Shown one piece after another: positions 24,766-38,895 of a stretch of DNA of 64,000 nt. The notes beneath the pieces are model-generated. The model was not told where the DNA came from. It did no database searches and was given only the letters and a program-made list of their open reading frames with translations. The stretch is from Micropterix aruncella (taxonomy: Eukaryota > Arthropoda > Insecta > Lepidoptera > Micropterigidae). The stretch spans positions 1 through 64,000 of the forward strand of contig CALYMY010000076.1 in NCBI GenBank assembly GCA_944548615.1, read 5' to 3'. The position numbers and the translations under genes are program-made. The first letter of the stretch is position 1. The number at the start of each line of letters is the position of its first letter.

Positions 24766-25481
24766 CTTGTCACGTACCTCTTTCCGTAGGTTGTTTACTC
24801 CTTTTAATTCGTTTAACGCCTCGCGGGCAATATCTCTGGCTCTTTCCGGTATTTCTTCGAAATTCCGAAACGGCACTTCTATTTCTGTGGTCTCCATATT
24901 GTCTCTTCTCGTTGATCAAAGGCACTGAAAATGAAAATGAAAAAGCACAGATTAAATAGTATTGAAAAGTAATTAAAGAAGAAGAAGAAGACGAGATAAA
25001 AAGCAGAAGCAATGAAATGAAAAGCGTTCTAAAACCCTATCTTTTGACACCTCGCTTGTGTGTATATGATAAAATAAAGAATATAATATTTAATTTATTA
25101 AACGAAGCCGCGGGAAAAATACTAAAACTCCCTTGGCTCGGATCGCTACTATTGAAAACAAACATCGTAAAATCGATAAATAAACTTTCGCAAGTATGAC
25201 GAGGGCTGAAGTTACCATAGAAACAGAAATCGTTAAATCGATAAATATTCTATTGCGAGTCGGGCCACCGCCTGAGCTCGTTACTATGGAAACAAAACCG
25301 TTAAATCGATAAATCAATATACCTATACAGATATTAAATCGTCTATAATTCCGTTAATATTACTCAGATTTGAAAATTAAAAGAAGCGTTAGATGCGCAA
25401 AGCAAAACTCTATTAGATAATAATAAACAGGGAGGACTATTGATGCCTTTTAGCGCAATAGCCCTCAAACGTCGGAAGCCA
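24766..25481 (-). repeat. Unit 6 module C
   Basis: Full-length copy. The exon-like block is 24778-24924 on the minus strand. Confidence 0.9.
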
Positions 25482-27353
25482 ATTTATTTCGAAAAATGTG
25501 ATTTTTTCATAACAATTTCTATGTTCAAAATGAAAGTTTATATAAAAAAATTCAAAATGTCAAAATTTCGAAAATGCCATTTCGTAGAGATTTCAAAGGC
25601 CTTCGTTCTGTCCGAACACCGTAACGCGTTAGGTTTACTCTATCTCGATTTATTTCGAAAAATGTGATTTTTTCATAATAATTTCCAAGTTCAAAATGAA
25701 AGTTTATATAAAAATTTTCAAAATATCAAAATTTCAAAAATGCCATTTTGTAGAGCTTAAGCGGGGTGTCGATCTCGCCAAAGACCGCAACGCGGTAGGT
25801 TTACTCTATCTCGATTTATTTCGAAAAATGTGATTTTTTCATAACAATTTCTATGTTCAAAATGAAAGTTTATATAAAATTTTTCAAAATGTCAAAATTT
25901 CGAAAATGCCATTTTGTAGAGATTACCAAGGTCGTCGTTCTGTCCGAACGCCGTAACGCTATAGGTTTACTCTATCACGATCTTTTTCGAAAAATGTGAT
26001 TTTTTCATAACAATTTCTATGTTTAAAATGAAATTTTATATAAAATTTTTCAAAATGTCAAAATTTCGAAAATGCCATTTTGTAGAGATTACCAAGGCCG
26101 TCGTTCTGTCCGAACGCCGTAACGCTATAGGTTTACTCTATCACGATCTTTTTCGAAAAATGTGATTTTTTCATAATAATTTCTATGTTTAAAATGAAAT
26201 TTTATATAAAATTTTTCAAAATGTCAAAATTTCAAAAATGCCATTTTGTAGAGCTTAAGCGGGGTGTCGATCTAGCCAAAGACCGCAACGCGGTAGGTTT
26301 ACTCTATCACGGTCTTTTTCGAAAAATGTCATTTATTCATAACAATTTCTATGTTCAAAATGAAAGTTTATATAAAAAATTTCAAAATGTCAAAATTTCG
26401 AAAATGCCATTTCGTAGAGATTACCAAGGCCGTGGTTCTGTCCGAACGCCGTAACGCTATAGGTTTACTCTATCACGATCTTTTTCGAAAAATGTGATTT
26501 TTTCATTATAATTTCTATGTTTAAAATGAAATTTTATATAAAATTTTTCAAAATGTCAAAATTTCAAAAATGCCATTTTGTAGAGCTTAAGCGGGGTGTC
26601 GATCTCGCCAAAGACCGCAACGCGGTAGGTTTACTCTATCTCGATTTATTTCGAAAAATGTGATTTTTTCATAACAATTTCTATGTTCAAAATGAAAGTT
26701 TATATAAAAAATTTCAAAATGTCAAAATTTCGAAAATGCCATTTTGTAGAGATTACCAAGGCCGTCGTTCTGTCCGAACGCCGTAACCCTATAGGTTTAC
26801 TCTATCACGATCTTTTTCGAAAAATGTGATTTTTTCATAACAATTTCTATGTTTAAAATGAAATTTTATATAAAATTTTTCAAAATGTCAAAATTTCGAA
26901 AATGCCATTTTGTAGAGATTACCAAGGCCGTCGTTCTGTCCGAACGCCGTAACCCTATAGGTTTACTCTATCACGATCTTTTTCGAAAAATATGATTTTT
27001 TCATAATAATTTCTATGTTTAAAATGAAATTTTATATAAAATTTTTCAAAAAGTCAAAATTTCAAAAATGCCATTTTGTAGAGCTTAAGCGGGGTGTCGA
27101 TCTCGCCAAAGACCGCAACGCGGTAGGTTTACTCTATCTCGTTCTTTTGTGAAAAATGTGATTTTTTCATAACAATTTCTATGTTCAAAATGAAAGTTTA
27201 TATAAAAAATTTCAAAATGTCAAAATTTCGAAAATGCCATTTCGTAGAGATTTCAAAGGCCTTCGTTATGCCCAAACACCGTAACGCGTTTTATTTACTC
27301 TATCACGGTCTTTTTCGAAAAATGACATTTATTCATAACAATTTCTATGTTCA
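25482..27353 (+). repeat. Unit 7 module A, standard array
   Basis: Standard order and exact 1872-bp length; a good reference copy. Confidence 0.95.
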
Positions 27354-28795
27354 GGAGTTCCCTCGTCGGGAGCCAACCCTGGGTGCAGCAGCCATGTCAT
27401 GGTGGAACTTAGTAATTGCCATCATAATGGAATGCCTATACCAAATTTCACGTCTCTACGGTTGACCGTTGAGGAGTTCCCTCGTCGGGAGCCAACCCTG
27501 GGTGCAGCAGCCATGTCATGGTGGAACTTAGTAATTGCCATCATAATGGAATGCCTATACCAAATTTCACGTCTCTACGGTTGACCGTTGAGGAGTTCCC
27601 TCGTCGGGAGCCAACCCTGGGTGCAGCAGCGATGTCATGGTGGAACTTAGAAATTGCCGTCATAATGGAATGCCTATACCAAATTTCACGTCTCTACGGT
27701 TGACCGTTGAGGAGTTCCCTCGTCGGGAGCCAACCCTGGGTGCAGCAGCCATGTCATGGTGGAACTTAGTAATTGCCATCATAATGGAATGCCTATACCA
27801 AATTTCACGTCTCTACGGTTGACCGTTGAGGAGTTCCCTCGTCGGGAGCCAACCCTGGGTGCAGCAGCCATGTCATGGTGGAACTTAGTAATTGCCATCA
27901 TAATGGAATGCCTATACCAAATTTCACGTCTCTACGGTTGACCGTTGAGGAGTTCCCTCGTCGGGAGCCAACCCTGGGTGCAGCAGCCATGTCATGGTGG
28001 AACTTAGTAATTGCCATCATAATGGAATGCCTATACCAAATTTCACGTCTCTACGGTTGACCGTTGAGGAGTTCCCTCGTCGGGAGCCAACCCTGGGTGC
28101 AGCAGCCATGTCATGGTGGAACTTAGTAATTGCCATCATAATGGAATGCCTATACCAAATTTCACGTCTCTACGGTTGACCGTTGAGGAGTTCCCTCGTC
28201 GGGAGCCAACCCTGGGTGCAGCAGCGATGTCATGGTGGAACTTAGAAATTGCCGTCATAATGGAATGCCTATACCAAATTTCACGTCTCTACGGTTGACC
28301 GTTGAGGAGTTCCCTCGTCGGGAGCCAACCCTGGGTGCAGCAGCCATGTCATGGTGGAACTTAGTAATTGCCATCATAATGGAATGCCTATACCAAATTT
28401 CACGTCTCTACGGTTGACCGTTGAGGAGTTCCCTCGTCGGGAGCCAACCCTGGGTGCAGCAGCCATGTCATGGTGGAACTTAGTAATTGCCATCATAATG
28501 GAATGCCTATACCAAATTTCACGTCTCTACGGTTGACCGTTGAGGAGTTCCCTCGTCGGGAGCCAACCCTGGGTGCAGCAGCCATGTCATGGTGGAACTT
28601 AGTAATTGCCATCATAATGGAATGCCTATACCAAATTTCACGTCTCTACGGTTGACCGTTGAGAAGTTCCCTCGTCGGGAGCCAACCCTGGGTGCAGCAG
28701 CCATGTCATGGTGGAACTTAGTAATTGCCATCATAATGGAATGCCTATACCAAATTTCACGTCTCTACGGTTGACCGTTGAGGAGTTCCCTCGTC
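27354..28795 (+). repeat. Unit 7 module B, twelve monomers plus stub
   Basis: Standard V and K positions; no private change noticed. Confidence 0.95.
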
Positions 28796-29511
28796 CTTGT
28801 CACGTACCTCTTTCCGTAGGTTGTTTACTCCTTTTAATTCGTTTAACGCCTCGCGGGCAATATCTCTGGCTCTTTCCGGTATTTCTTCGAAATTCCGAAA
28901 CGGCACTTCTATTTCTGTGGTCTCCATATTGTCTCTTCTCGTTGATCAAAGGCACTGAAAATGAAAATGAAAAAGCACAGATTAAATAGTATTGAAAAGT
29001 AATTAAAGAAGAAGAAGAAGACGAGATAAAAAGCAGAAGCAATGAAATGAAAAGCGTTCTAAAACCCTATCTTTTGACACCTCGCTTGTGTGTATATGAT
29101 AAAATAGAGAATATAATATTTAATTTATTAAACGAAGCCGCGGGAAAAATACTAAAACTCCCTTGGCTCGGATCGCTACTATTGAAAACAAACATCGTAA
29201 AATCGATAAATAAACTTTCGCAAGTATGACGAGGGCTGAAGTTACCATAGAAACAGAAATCGTTAAATCGATAAATATTCTATTGCGAGTCGGGCCACCG
29301 CCTGAGCTCGTTACTATGGAAACAAAACCGTTAAATCGATAAATCAATATACCTATACAGATATTAAATCGTCTATAATTCCGTTAATATTACTCAGATT
29401 TGAAAATTAAAAGAAGCGTTAGATGCGCAAAGCAAAACTCTATTAGATAATAATAAACAGGGAGGACTATTGATGCCTTTTAGCGCAATAGCCCTCAAAC
29501 GTCGGAAGCCA
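28796..29511 (-). repeat. Unit 7 module C
   Basis: Full-length copy with the only clean substitution seen among all C copies, A to G at 29107. That base lies outside the exon-like block (28808-28954) and the promoter-like repeats. Confidence 0.9.
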
Positions 29512-32500
29512 ATTTATTTCGAAAAATGTGATTTTTTCATAACAATTTCTATGTTCAAAATGAAAGTTTATATAAAAAAATTCAAAATGTCAAAATTTCG
29601 AAAATGCCATTTCGTAGAGATTTCAAAGGCCTTCGTTCTGTCCGAACACCGTAACGCGTTAGGTTTACTCTATCTCGATTTATTTCGAAAAATGTGATTT
29701 TTTCATAATAATTTCCAAGTTCAAAATGAAAGTTTATATAAAAATTTTCAAAATATCAAAATTTCAAAAATGCCATTTTGTAGAGCTTAAGCGGGGTGTC
29801 GATCTCGCCAAAGACCGCAACGCGGTAGGTTTACTCTATCTCGATTTATTTCGAAAAATGTGATTTTTTCATAACAATTTCTATGTTCAAAATGAAAGTT
29901 TATATAAAATTTTTCAAAATGTCAAAATTTCGAAAATGCCATTTTGTAGAGATTACCAAGGTCGTCGTTCTGTCCGAACGCCGTAACGCTATAGGTTTAC
30001 TCTATCACGATCTTTTTCGAAAAATGTGATTTTTTCATAACAATTTCTATGTTTAAAATGAAATTTTATATAAAATTTTTCAAAATGTCAAAATTTCGAA
30101 AATGCCATTTTGTAGAGATTACCAAGGCCGTCGTTCTGTCCGAACGCCGTAACGCTATAGGTTTACTCTATCACGATCTTTTTCGAAAAATGTGATTTTT
30201 TCATAATAATTTCTATGTTTAAAATGAAATTTTATATAAAATTTTTCAAAATGTCAAAATTTCAAAAATGCCATTTTGTAGAGCTTAAGCGGGGTGTCGA
30301 TCTAGCCAAAGACCGCAACGCGGTAGGTTTACTCTATCACGGTCTTTTTCGAAAAATGTCATTTATTCATAACAATTTCTATGTTCAAAATGAAAGTTTA
30401 TATAAAAAATTTCAAAATGTCAAAATTTCGAAAATGCCATTTCGTAGAGATTACCAAGGCCGTGGTTCTGTCCGAACGCCGTAACGCTATAGGTTTACTC
30501 TATCACGATCTTTTTCGAAAAATGTGATTTTTTCATTATAATTTCTATGTTTAAAATGAAATTTTATATAAAATTTTTCAAAATGTCAAAATTTCAAAAA
30601 TGCCATTTTGTAGAGCTTAAGCGGGGTGTCGATCTCGCCAAAGACCGCAACGCGGTAGGTTTACTCTATCTCGATTTATTTCGAAAAATGTGATTTTTTC
30701 ATAACAATTTCTATGTTCAAAATGAAAGTTTATATAAAAAATTTCAAAATGTCAAAATTTCGAAAATGCCATTTTGTAGAGATTACCAAGGCCGTCGTTC
30801 TGTCCGAACGCCGTAACCCTATAGGTTTACTCTATCACGATCTTTTTCGAAAAATGTGATTTTTTCATAACAATTTCTATGTTTAAAATGAAATTTTATA
30901 TAAAATTTTTCAAAATGTCAAAATTTCGGAAATGCCATTTCGTAGAGATTTCAAAGGCCTTCGTTCTGTCCGAACACCGTAACGCGTTAGGTTTACTCTA
31001 TCTCGATTTATTTCGAAAAATGTGATTTTTTCATAATAATTTCCAAGTTCAAAATGAAAGTTTATATAAAAAATTTCAAAATATCAAAATTTCAAAAATG
31101 CCATTTTGTAGAGCTTAAGCGGGGTGTCGATCTCGCCAAAGACCGCAACGCGGTAGGTTTACTCTATATCGATTTATTTCGAAAAATGTGATTTTTTCAT
31201 AACAATTTCTATGTTCAAAATGAAAGTTTATATAAAATTTTTCAAAATGTCAAAATTTCGAAAATGCCATTTTGTAGAGATTACCAAGGCCGTCGTTCTG
31301 TCCGAACGCCGTAACGCTATAGGTTTACTCTATCACGATCTTTTTCGAAAAATGTGATTTTTTCATAACAATTTCTATGTTTAAAATGAAATTTTATATA
31401 AAATTTTTCAAAATGTCAAAATTTCGAAAATGCCATTTTGTAGAGATTACCAAGGCCGTCGTTCTGTCCGAACGCCGTAACGCTATAGGTTTACTCTATC
31501 ACGATCTTTTTCGAAAAATGTGATTTTTTCATAACAATTTCTATGTTTAAAATGAAATTTTATATAAAATTTTTCAAAATGTCAAAATTTCAAAAATGCC
31601 ATTTTGTAGAGCTTAAGCGGGGTGTCGATCTAGCCAAAGACCGCAACGCGGTAGGTTTACTCTATCACGGTCTTTTTCGAAAAATGTCATTTATTCATAA
31701 CAATTTCTAATGTTCAAAATGAAAGTTTATATAAAAAATTTCAAAATGTCAAAATTTCGAAAATGCCATTTCGTAGAGATTACCAAGGCCGTGGTTCTGT
31801 CCGAACGCCGTAACGCTATAGGTTTACTCTATCACGATCTTTTTCGAAAAATGTGATTTTTTCATTATAATTTCTATGTTTAAAATGAAATTTTATATAA
31901 AATTTTTCAAAATGTCAAAATTTCAAAAATGCCATTTTGTAGAGCTTAAGCGGGGTGTCGATCTCGCCAAAGACCGCAACGCGGTAGGTTTACTCTATCT
32001 CGATTTATTTCGAAAAATGTGATTTTTTCATAACAATTTCTATGTTCAAAATGAAAGTTTATATAAAAAATTTCAAAATGTCAAAATTTCGAAAATGCCA
32101 TTTCGTAGAGATTTCAAAGGCCTTCGTTCTGCCTGAACACCGTAACGCGTTTCATTTACTCTATCACGGTCTTTTTCGAAAAATGTCATTAATTCATAAC
32201 AATTTCTATGTTCAAAATGAAAGTTTATATAAAAAATTTCAAAATGTCAAAATTTCGAAAATGCCATTTTGTAGAGATTACCAAGGCCGTCGTTCTGTCC
32301 GAACGCCGTAACCCTATAGGTTTACTCTATCACGATCTTTTTCGAAAAATATGATTTTTTCATAATAATTTCTATGTTTAAAATGAAATTTTATATAAAA
32401 TTTTTCAAAAAGTCAAAATTTCAAAAATGCCATTTTGTAGAGCTTTAGCGGGGTGTCGATCTCGCCAAAGACCGCAACGCGGTAGGTTTACTCTATCTCG

Positions 32501-32712
32501 TTCTTTTGTGAAAAATGTGATTTTTTCATAACAATTTCTATGTTCAAAATGAAAGTTTATATAAAAAATTTCAAAATGTCAAAATTTCGAAAATGCCATT
32601 TCGTAGAGATTTCAAAGGCCTTCGTTATGCCCAAACACCGTAACGCGTTTTATTTACTCTATCACGGTCTTTTTCGAAAAATGACATTTATTCATAACAA
32701 TTTCTATGTTCA
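29512..32712 (+). repeat. Unit 8 module A, expanded by eight monomers
   Basis: The array is 3201 bp: 8 x 166 longer than standard plus one extra A at about 31709. Order is M1-M8, the M9/M1 hybrid (30822-30987), M2' (30988), M3' (31154), M4 (31320), M5-like (31486), M6 (31652), M7 (31819), two unusual monomers X (31985-32150) and Y (32151-32316), then M10 (32317), M11 (32483) and M12 (32649). X starts like M8 and ends in a c-type segment with CTGCCTGAAC. Y starts like M6 or M12 and ends like M8. M10 has A to T at 32446. Hybrid, M2' and M3' share private markers with unit 3. Confidence 0.92.
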
Positions 32713-34154
32713 GGAGTTCCCTCGTCGGGAGCCAACCCTGGGTGCAGCAGCCATGTCATGGTGGAACTTAGTAATTGCCATCATAATGGAATGCCTATAC
32801 CAAATTTCACGTCTCTACGGTTGACCGTTGAGGAGTTCCCTCGTCGGGAGCCAACCCTGGGTGCAGCAGCCATGTCATGGTGGAACTTAGTAATTGCCAT
32901 CATAATGGAATGCCTATACCAAATTTCACGTCTCTACGGTTGACCGTTGAGGAGTTCCCTCGTCGGGAGCCAACCCTGGGTGCAGCAGCGATGTCATGGT
33001 GGAACTTAGAAATTGCCGTCATAATGGAATGCCTATACCAAATTTCACGTCTCTACGGTTGACCGTTGAGGAGTTCCCTCGTCGGGAGCCAACCCTGGGT
33101 GCAGCAGCCATGTCATGGTGGAACTTAGTAATTGCCATCATAATGGAATGCCTATACCAAATTTCACGTCTCTACGGTTGACCGTTGAGGAGTTCCCTCG
33201 TCGGGAGCCAACCCTGGGTGCAGCAGCCATGTCATGGTGGAACTTAGTAATTGCCATCATAATGGAATGCCTATACCAAATTTCACGTCTCTACGGTTGA
33301 CCGTTGAGGAGTTCCCTCGTCGGGAGCCAACCCTGGGTGCAGCAGCCATGTCATGGTGGAACTTAGTAATTGCCATCATAATGGAATGCCTATACCAAAT
33401 TTCACGTCTCTACGGTTGACCGTTGAGGAGTTCCCTCGTCGGGAGCCAACCCTGGGTGCAGCAGCCATGTCATGGTGGAACTTAGTAATTGCCATCATAA
33501 TGGAATGCCTATACCAAATTTCACGTCTCTACGGTTGACCGTTGAGGAGTTCCCTCGTCGGGAGCCAACCCTGGGTGCAGCAGCGATGTCATGGTGGAAC
33601 TTAGAAATTGCCGTCATAATGGAATGCCTATACCAAATTTCACGTCTCTACGGTTGACCGTTGAGGAGTTCCCTCGTCGGGAGCCAACCCTGGGTGCAGC
33701 AGCCATGTCATGGTGGAACTTAGTAATTGCCATCATAATGGAATGCCTATACCAAATTTCACGTCTCTACGGTTGACCGTTGAGGAGTTCCCTCGTCGGG
33801 AGCCAACCCTGGGTGCAGCAGCCATGTCATGGTGGAACTTAGTAATTGCCATCATAATGGAATGCCTATACCAAATTTCACGTCTCTACGGTTGACCGTT
33901 GAGGAGTTCCCTCGTCGGGAGCCAACCCTGGGTGCAGCAGCCATGTCATGGTGGAACTTAGTAATTGCCATCATAATGGAATGCCTATACCAAATTTCAC
34001 GTCTCTACGGTTGACCGTTGAGGAGTTCCCTCGTCGGGAGCCAACCCTGGGTGCAGCAGCCATGTCATGGTGGAACTTAGTAATTGCCATCATAATGGAA
34101 TGCCTATACCAAATTTCACGTCTCTACGGTTGACCGTTGAGGAGTTCCCTCGTC
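32713..34154 (+). repeat. Unit 8 module B, twelve monomers, K marker absent
   Basis: V monomers are at copies 3 and 8 as usual, but copy 12 starts with GG like a standard monomer. This is the only array in the window in which the K change is cleanly missing, which may reflect gene conversion or the ancestral state. Confidence 0.94.
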
Positions 34155-34870
34155 CTTGTCACGTACCTCTTTCCGTAGGTTGTTTACTCCTTTTAATTCG
34201 TTTAACGCCTCGCGGGCAATATCTCTGGCTCTTTCCGGTATTTCTTCGAAATTCCGAAACGGCACTTCTATTTCTGTGGTCTCCATATTGTCTCTTCTCG
34301 TTGATCAAAGGCACTGAAAATGAAAATGAAAAAGCACAGATTAAATAGTATTGAAAAGTAATTAAAGAAGAAGAAGAAGACGAGATAAAAAGCAGAAGCA
34401 ATGAAATGAAAAGCGTTCTAAAACCCTATCTTTTGACACCTCGCTTGTGTGTATATGATAAAATAAAGAATATAATATTTAATTTATTAAACGAAGCCGC
34501 GGGAAAAATACTAAAACTCCCTTGGCTCGGATCGCTACTATTGAAAACAAACATCGTAAAATCGATAAATAAACTTTCGCAAGTATGACGAGGGCTGAAG
34601 TTACCATAGAAACAGAAATCGTTAAATCGATAAATATTCTATTGCGAGTCGGGCCACCGCCTGAGCTCGTTACTATGGAAACAAAACCGTTAAATCGATA
34701 AATCAATATACCTATACAGATATTAAATCGTCTATAATTCCGTTAATATTACTCAGATTTGAAAATTAAAAGAAGCGTTAGATGCGCAAAGCAAAACTCT
34801 ATTAGATAATAATAAACAGGGAGGACTATTGATGCCTTTTAGCGCAATAGCCCTCAAACGTCGGAAGCCA
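34155..34870 (-). repeat. Unit 8 module C
   Basis: Full-length copy. The exon-like block is 34167-34313 on the minus strand. Confidence 0.9.
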
Positions 34871-36740
34871 ATTTATTTCGAAAAATGTGATTTTTTCATA
34901 ACAATTTCTATGTTCAAAATGAAAGTTTATATAAAAAAATTCAAAATGTCAAAATTTCGAAAATGCCATTTCGTAGAGATTTCAAAGGCCTTCGTTCTGT
35001 CCGAACACCGTAACGCGTTAGGTTTACTCTATCTCGATTTATTTCGAAAAATGTGATTTTTTCATAATAATTTCCAAGTTCAAAATGAAAGTTTATATAA
35101 AAATTTTCAAAATATCAAAATTTCAAAAATGCCATTTTGTAGAGCTTAAGCGGGGTGTCGATCTCGCCAAAGACCGCAACGCGGTAGGTTACTCTATCTC
35201 GATTTATTTCGAAAAAATGTTGATTTTTTCATAACAATTTCTATGTTCAAAATGAAAGTTTATATAAAATTTTTCAAAATGTCAAAATTTCGAAAATGCC
35301 ATTTTGTAGAGATTACCAAGGTCGTCGTTCTGTCCGAACGCCGTAACGCTATAGGTTTACTCTATCACGATCTTTTTCGAAAAAATGTGATTTTTTCATA
35401 ACAATTTCTATGTTTAAATGAAATTTTATATAAAATTTTTTCAAAATGTCAAAATTTCGAAAATGCCATTTTGTAGAGATTACCAAGGCCGTCGTTCTGT
35501 CCGAACGCCGTAACGCTATAGGTTTACTCTATCAGATCTTTTCGAAAAATGTGATTTTTTCATAATAATTTCTATGTTTAAAATGAAATTTTATATAAAA
35601 TTTTTCAAAATGTCAAAATTTCAAAAATGCCATTTTGTAGAGCTTAAGCGGGGTGTCGATCTAGCCAAAGACCGCAACGCGGTAGGTTTACTCTATCACG
35701 GTCTTTTTCGAAAAATGTCATTTATTCATAACAATTTCTATGTATCAAATGAAAGTTTATATAAAAAATTTCAAAATGTCAAAATTTCGAAAATGCCATT
35801 TCGTAGAGATTACCAAGGCAGTGGTTCTGTCCGAACGCCGTAACGCTATAGGTTTACTCTATCACGATCTTTTTCGAAAAATGTGGATTTTTTCATTATA
35901 ATTTCTATGTTTAAAATGAAATTTTATATAAAATTTTTTCAAAATGTCAAATTTCAAAAATGCCTTTTTGTAGAGCTTAAGCGGGGTGTCGATCTCGCCA
36001 AAGACCGCAACGCGGTAGGTTACTCTATCTCGATTTATTTCGAAAAATGTGATTTTTTCATAACAATTTCTATGTTCAAAATGAAAGTTTATATAAAAAA
36101 TTTCAAAATGTCAAAATTTCGAAAATGCCATTTTGTAGAGATTACCAAGGCCGTCGTTCTGTCCGAACGCCGTAACCCTATAGGTTTACTCTATCACGAT
36201 CTTTTTCGAAAAATGTGATTTTTTCATAACAATTTCTATGTTTAAAATGAAATTTTATATAAAATTTTTCAAAATGTCAAAATTTCGAAAATGCCATTTT
36301 GTAGAGATTACCAAGGCCGTCGTTCTGTCCGAACGCCGTAACCCTATAGGTTTACTCTATCACGATCTTTTTCGAAAAATATGATTTTTTCATAATAATT
36401 TCTATGTTTAAAATGAAATTTTATATAAAATTTTTCAAAAAGTCAAAATTTCAAAAAGGCCATTTTGTAGAGCTTAGCGGGGTGTCGATCTCGCCAAAGA
36501 CCGCAACGCGGTAGGTTTACTCTATCTCGTTCTTTTGTGAAAAATGTGATTTTTTCATAACAATTTCTATGTTCAAAATGAAAGTTTATATAAAAAATTT
36601 CAAAATGTCAAAATTTCGAAAATGCCATTTCGTAGAGATTTCAAAGGCCTTCGTTATGCCCAAACACCGTAACGCGTTTTATTTACTCTATCACGGTCTT
36701 TTCGAAAATGACATTTATTCCATAACAATTTCTATGTTCA
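34871..36740 (+). repeat. Unit 9 module A, standard order but indel-rich after 35188
   Basis: Monomer order is standard. From about 35189 onward there are many 1-bp indels, mostly in homopolymers (for example TTT to TT at 35190 and 36020, and extra A at 35210-35216 and 35380), plus substitutions near 35820, 35965 and 36457. These look like sequencing or consensus errors rather than mutations. Confidence 0.9.
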
Positions 36741-38179
36741 GGAGTTCCCTCGTCGGGAGCCAACCCTGGGTGCAGCAGCCATGTCATGGTGGAACTTAGT
36801 AATTGCCATCATAATGGAATGCCTATACCAAATTTCACGTCTCTACGGTTGACCGTTGAGGAGTTCCCTCGTCGGGAGCCAACCCTGGGTGCAGCAGCCA
36901 TGTCATGGTGGAACTTAGTAATTGCCATCATAATGGAATGCCTATACCAATTTCACGTCTCTACGGTTGACCGTTGAGGAGTTCCTCGTCGGGAGCCAAC
37001 CCTGGGTGCAGCAGCGATGTCATGGTGGACTTAGAAATTGCCGTCATAATGGAATGCCTATACCAATTTCACGTCTCTACGGTTGACCGTTGAGGAGTTC
37101 CCTCGTCGGGAGCCAACCCTGGGTGCAGCAGCCATGTCATGGTGGAAACTTAGTAATTGCCATCATAATGGAATGCCTATACCAAATTTCACGTCTCTAC
37201 GGTTGACCGTTGAGGAGTTCCCTCGTCGGGAGCCAACCCTGGGTGCAGCAGCCATGTCATGGTGGAACTTAGTAATTGCCATCATAATGGAATGCCTATA
37301 CCAAATTTCACGTCTCTACGGTTGACCGTTGAGGAGTTCCCTCGTCGGGAGCCAACCCTGGGTGCAGCAGCCATGTCATGGTGGAACTTAGTAATTGCCA
37401 TCATAATGGAATGCCTATACCAAATTTCACGTCTCTACGGTTGACCGTTGAGGAGTTCCCTCGTCGGGAGCCAACCCTGGGTGCAGCAGCCATGTCATGG
37501 TGGAACTTAGTAATTGCCATCATAATGGAATGCCTATACCAAATTTCACGTCTCTACGGTTGACCGTTGAGGAGTTCCCTCGTCGGGAGCCAACCCTGGG
37601 TGCAGCAGCGATGTCATGGTGGAACTTAGAAATTGCCGTCATAATGGAATGCCTATACCAAATTTCACGTCTCTACGGTTGACCGTTGAGGAGTTCCCTC
37701 GTCGGGAGCCAACCCTGGGTGCAGCAGCCATGTCATGGTGGAACTTAGTAATTGCCATCATAATGGAATGCCTATACCAAATTTCACGTCTCTACGGTTG
37801 ACCGTTGAGGAGTTCCCTCGTCGGGAGCCAACCCTGGGTGCAGCAGCCATGTCATGGTGGAACTTAGTAATTGCCATCATAATGGAATGCCTATACCAAA
37901 TTTCACGTCTCTACGGTTTGACCGTTGAGGAGTTCCCTCGTCGGGAGCCAACCCTGGGTGCAGCAGCATGTCATGGTGGAACTTAGTAATTGCCATCATA
38001 ATGGAATGCCTATACCAAATTTCACGTCTCTACGGTTGACCGTTGAGAAGTTCCCTCGTCGGGAGCCAACCCTGGGTGCAGCAGCCATGTCATGGTGGAA
38101 CTTAGTAATTGCCATCATAATGGAATGCCTATACCAAATTTCACGTCTCTACGGTTGACCGTTGAGGAGTTCCCTCGTC
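36741..38179 (+). repeat. Unit 9 module B, twelve monomers with indels
   Basis: Twelve monomers are recognisable, with V at copies 3 and 8 and K at copy 12, but total length is 3 bp short. Single-base losses or gains occur near 36950, 36983, 37029, 37066, 37145, 37918 and 37968. Confidence 0.9.
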
Positions 38180-38895
38180 CTTGTCACGTACCTCTTTCCG
38201 TAGGTTGTTTACTCCTTTTAATTCGTTTAACGCCTCGCGGGCAATATCTCTGGCTCTTTCCGGTATTTCTTCGAAATTCCGAAACGGCACTTCTATTTCT
38301 GTGGTCTCCATATTGTCTCTTCTCGTTGATCAAAGGCACTGAAAATGAAAATGAAAAAGCACAGATTAAATAGTATTGAAAAGTAATTAAAGAAGAAGAA
38401 GAAGACGAGATAAAAAGCAGAAGCAATGAAATGAAAAGCGTTCTAAAACCCTATCTTTTGACACCTCGCTTGTGCTGTATATGATAAAATAAAGAATATA
38501 ATATTTAATTTATTAAACGAAGCCGCGGGAAAAATACTAAAACTCCCTTGGCTCGGATCGCTACTATTGAAAACAAACATCGTAAAATCGATAAATAAAC
38601 TTTCGCAAGTATGACGAGGGCTGAAGTTACCATAGAAACAGAAATCGTTAATCGATAAATATTCTATTGCGAGTCGGGCCACCGCCTGAGCTCGTTACTA
38701 TGGAAACAAAACCGTTAAATCGATAAATCAATATACCTATACAGATATTAAATCGTCTATAATTCCGTTAATATTACTCAGATTTGAAAATTAAAAGAAG
38801 CGTTAGATGCGCAAAGCAAAACTCTATTAGATAATAATAAACAGGGAGGACTATTGATGCCTTTTAGCGCAATAGCCCTCAAACGTCGGAAGCCA
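38180..38895 (-). repeat. Unit 9 module C with two compensating indels
   Basis: Length is 716 bp because an extra C near 38476 offsets a missing A near 38651. The exon-like block (38192-38338, minus strand) is intact. Confidence 0.88.
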
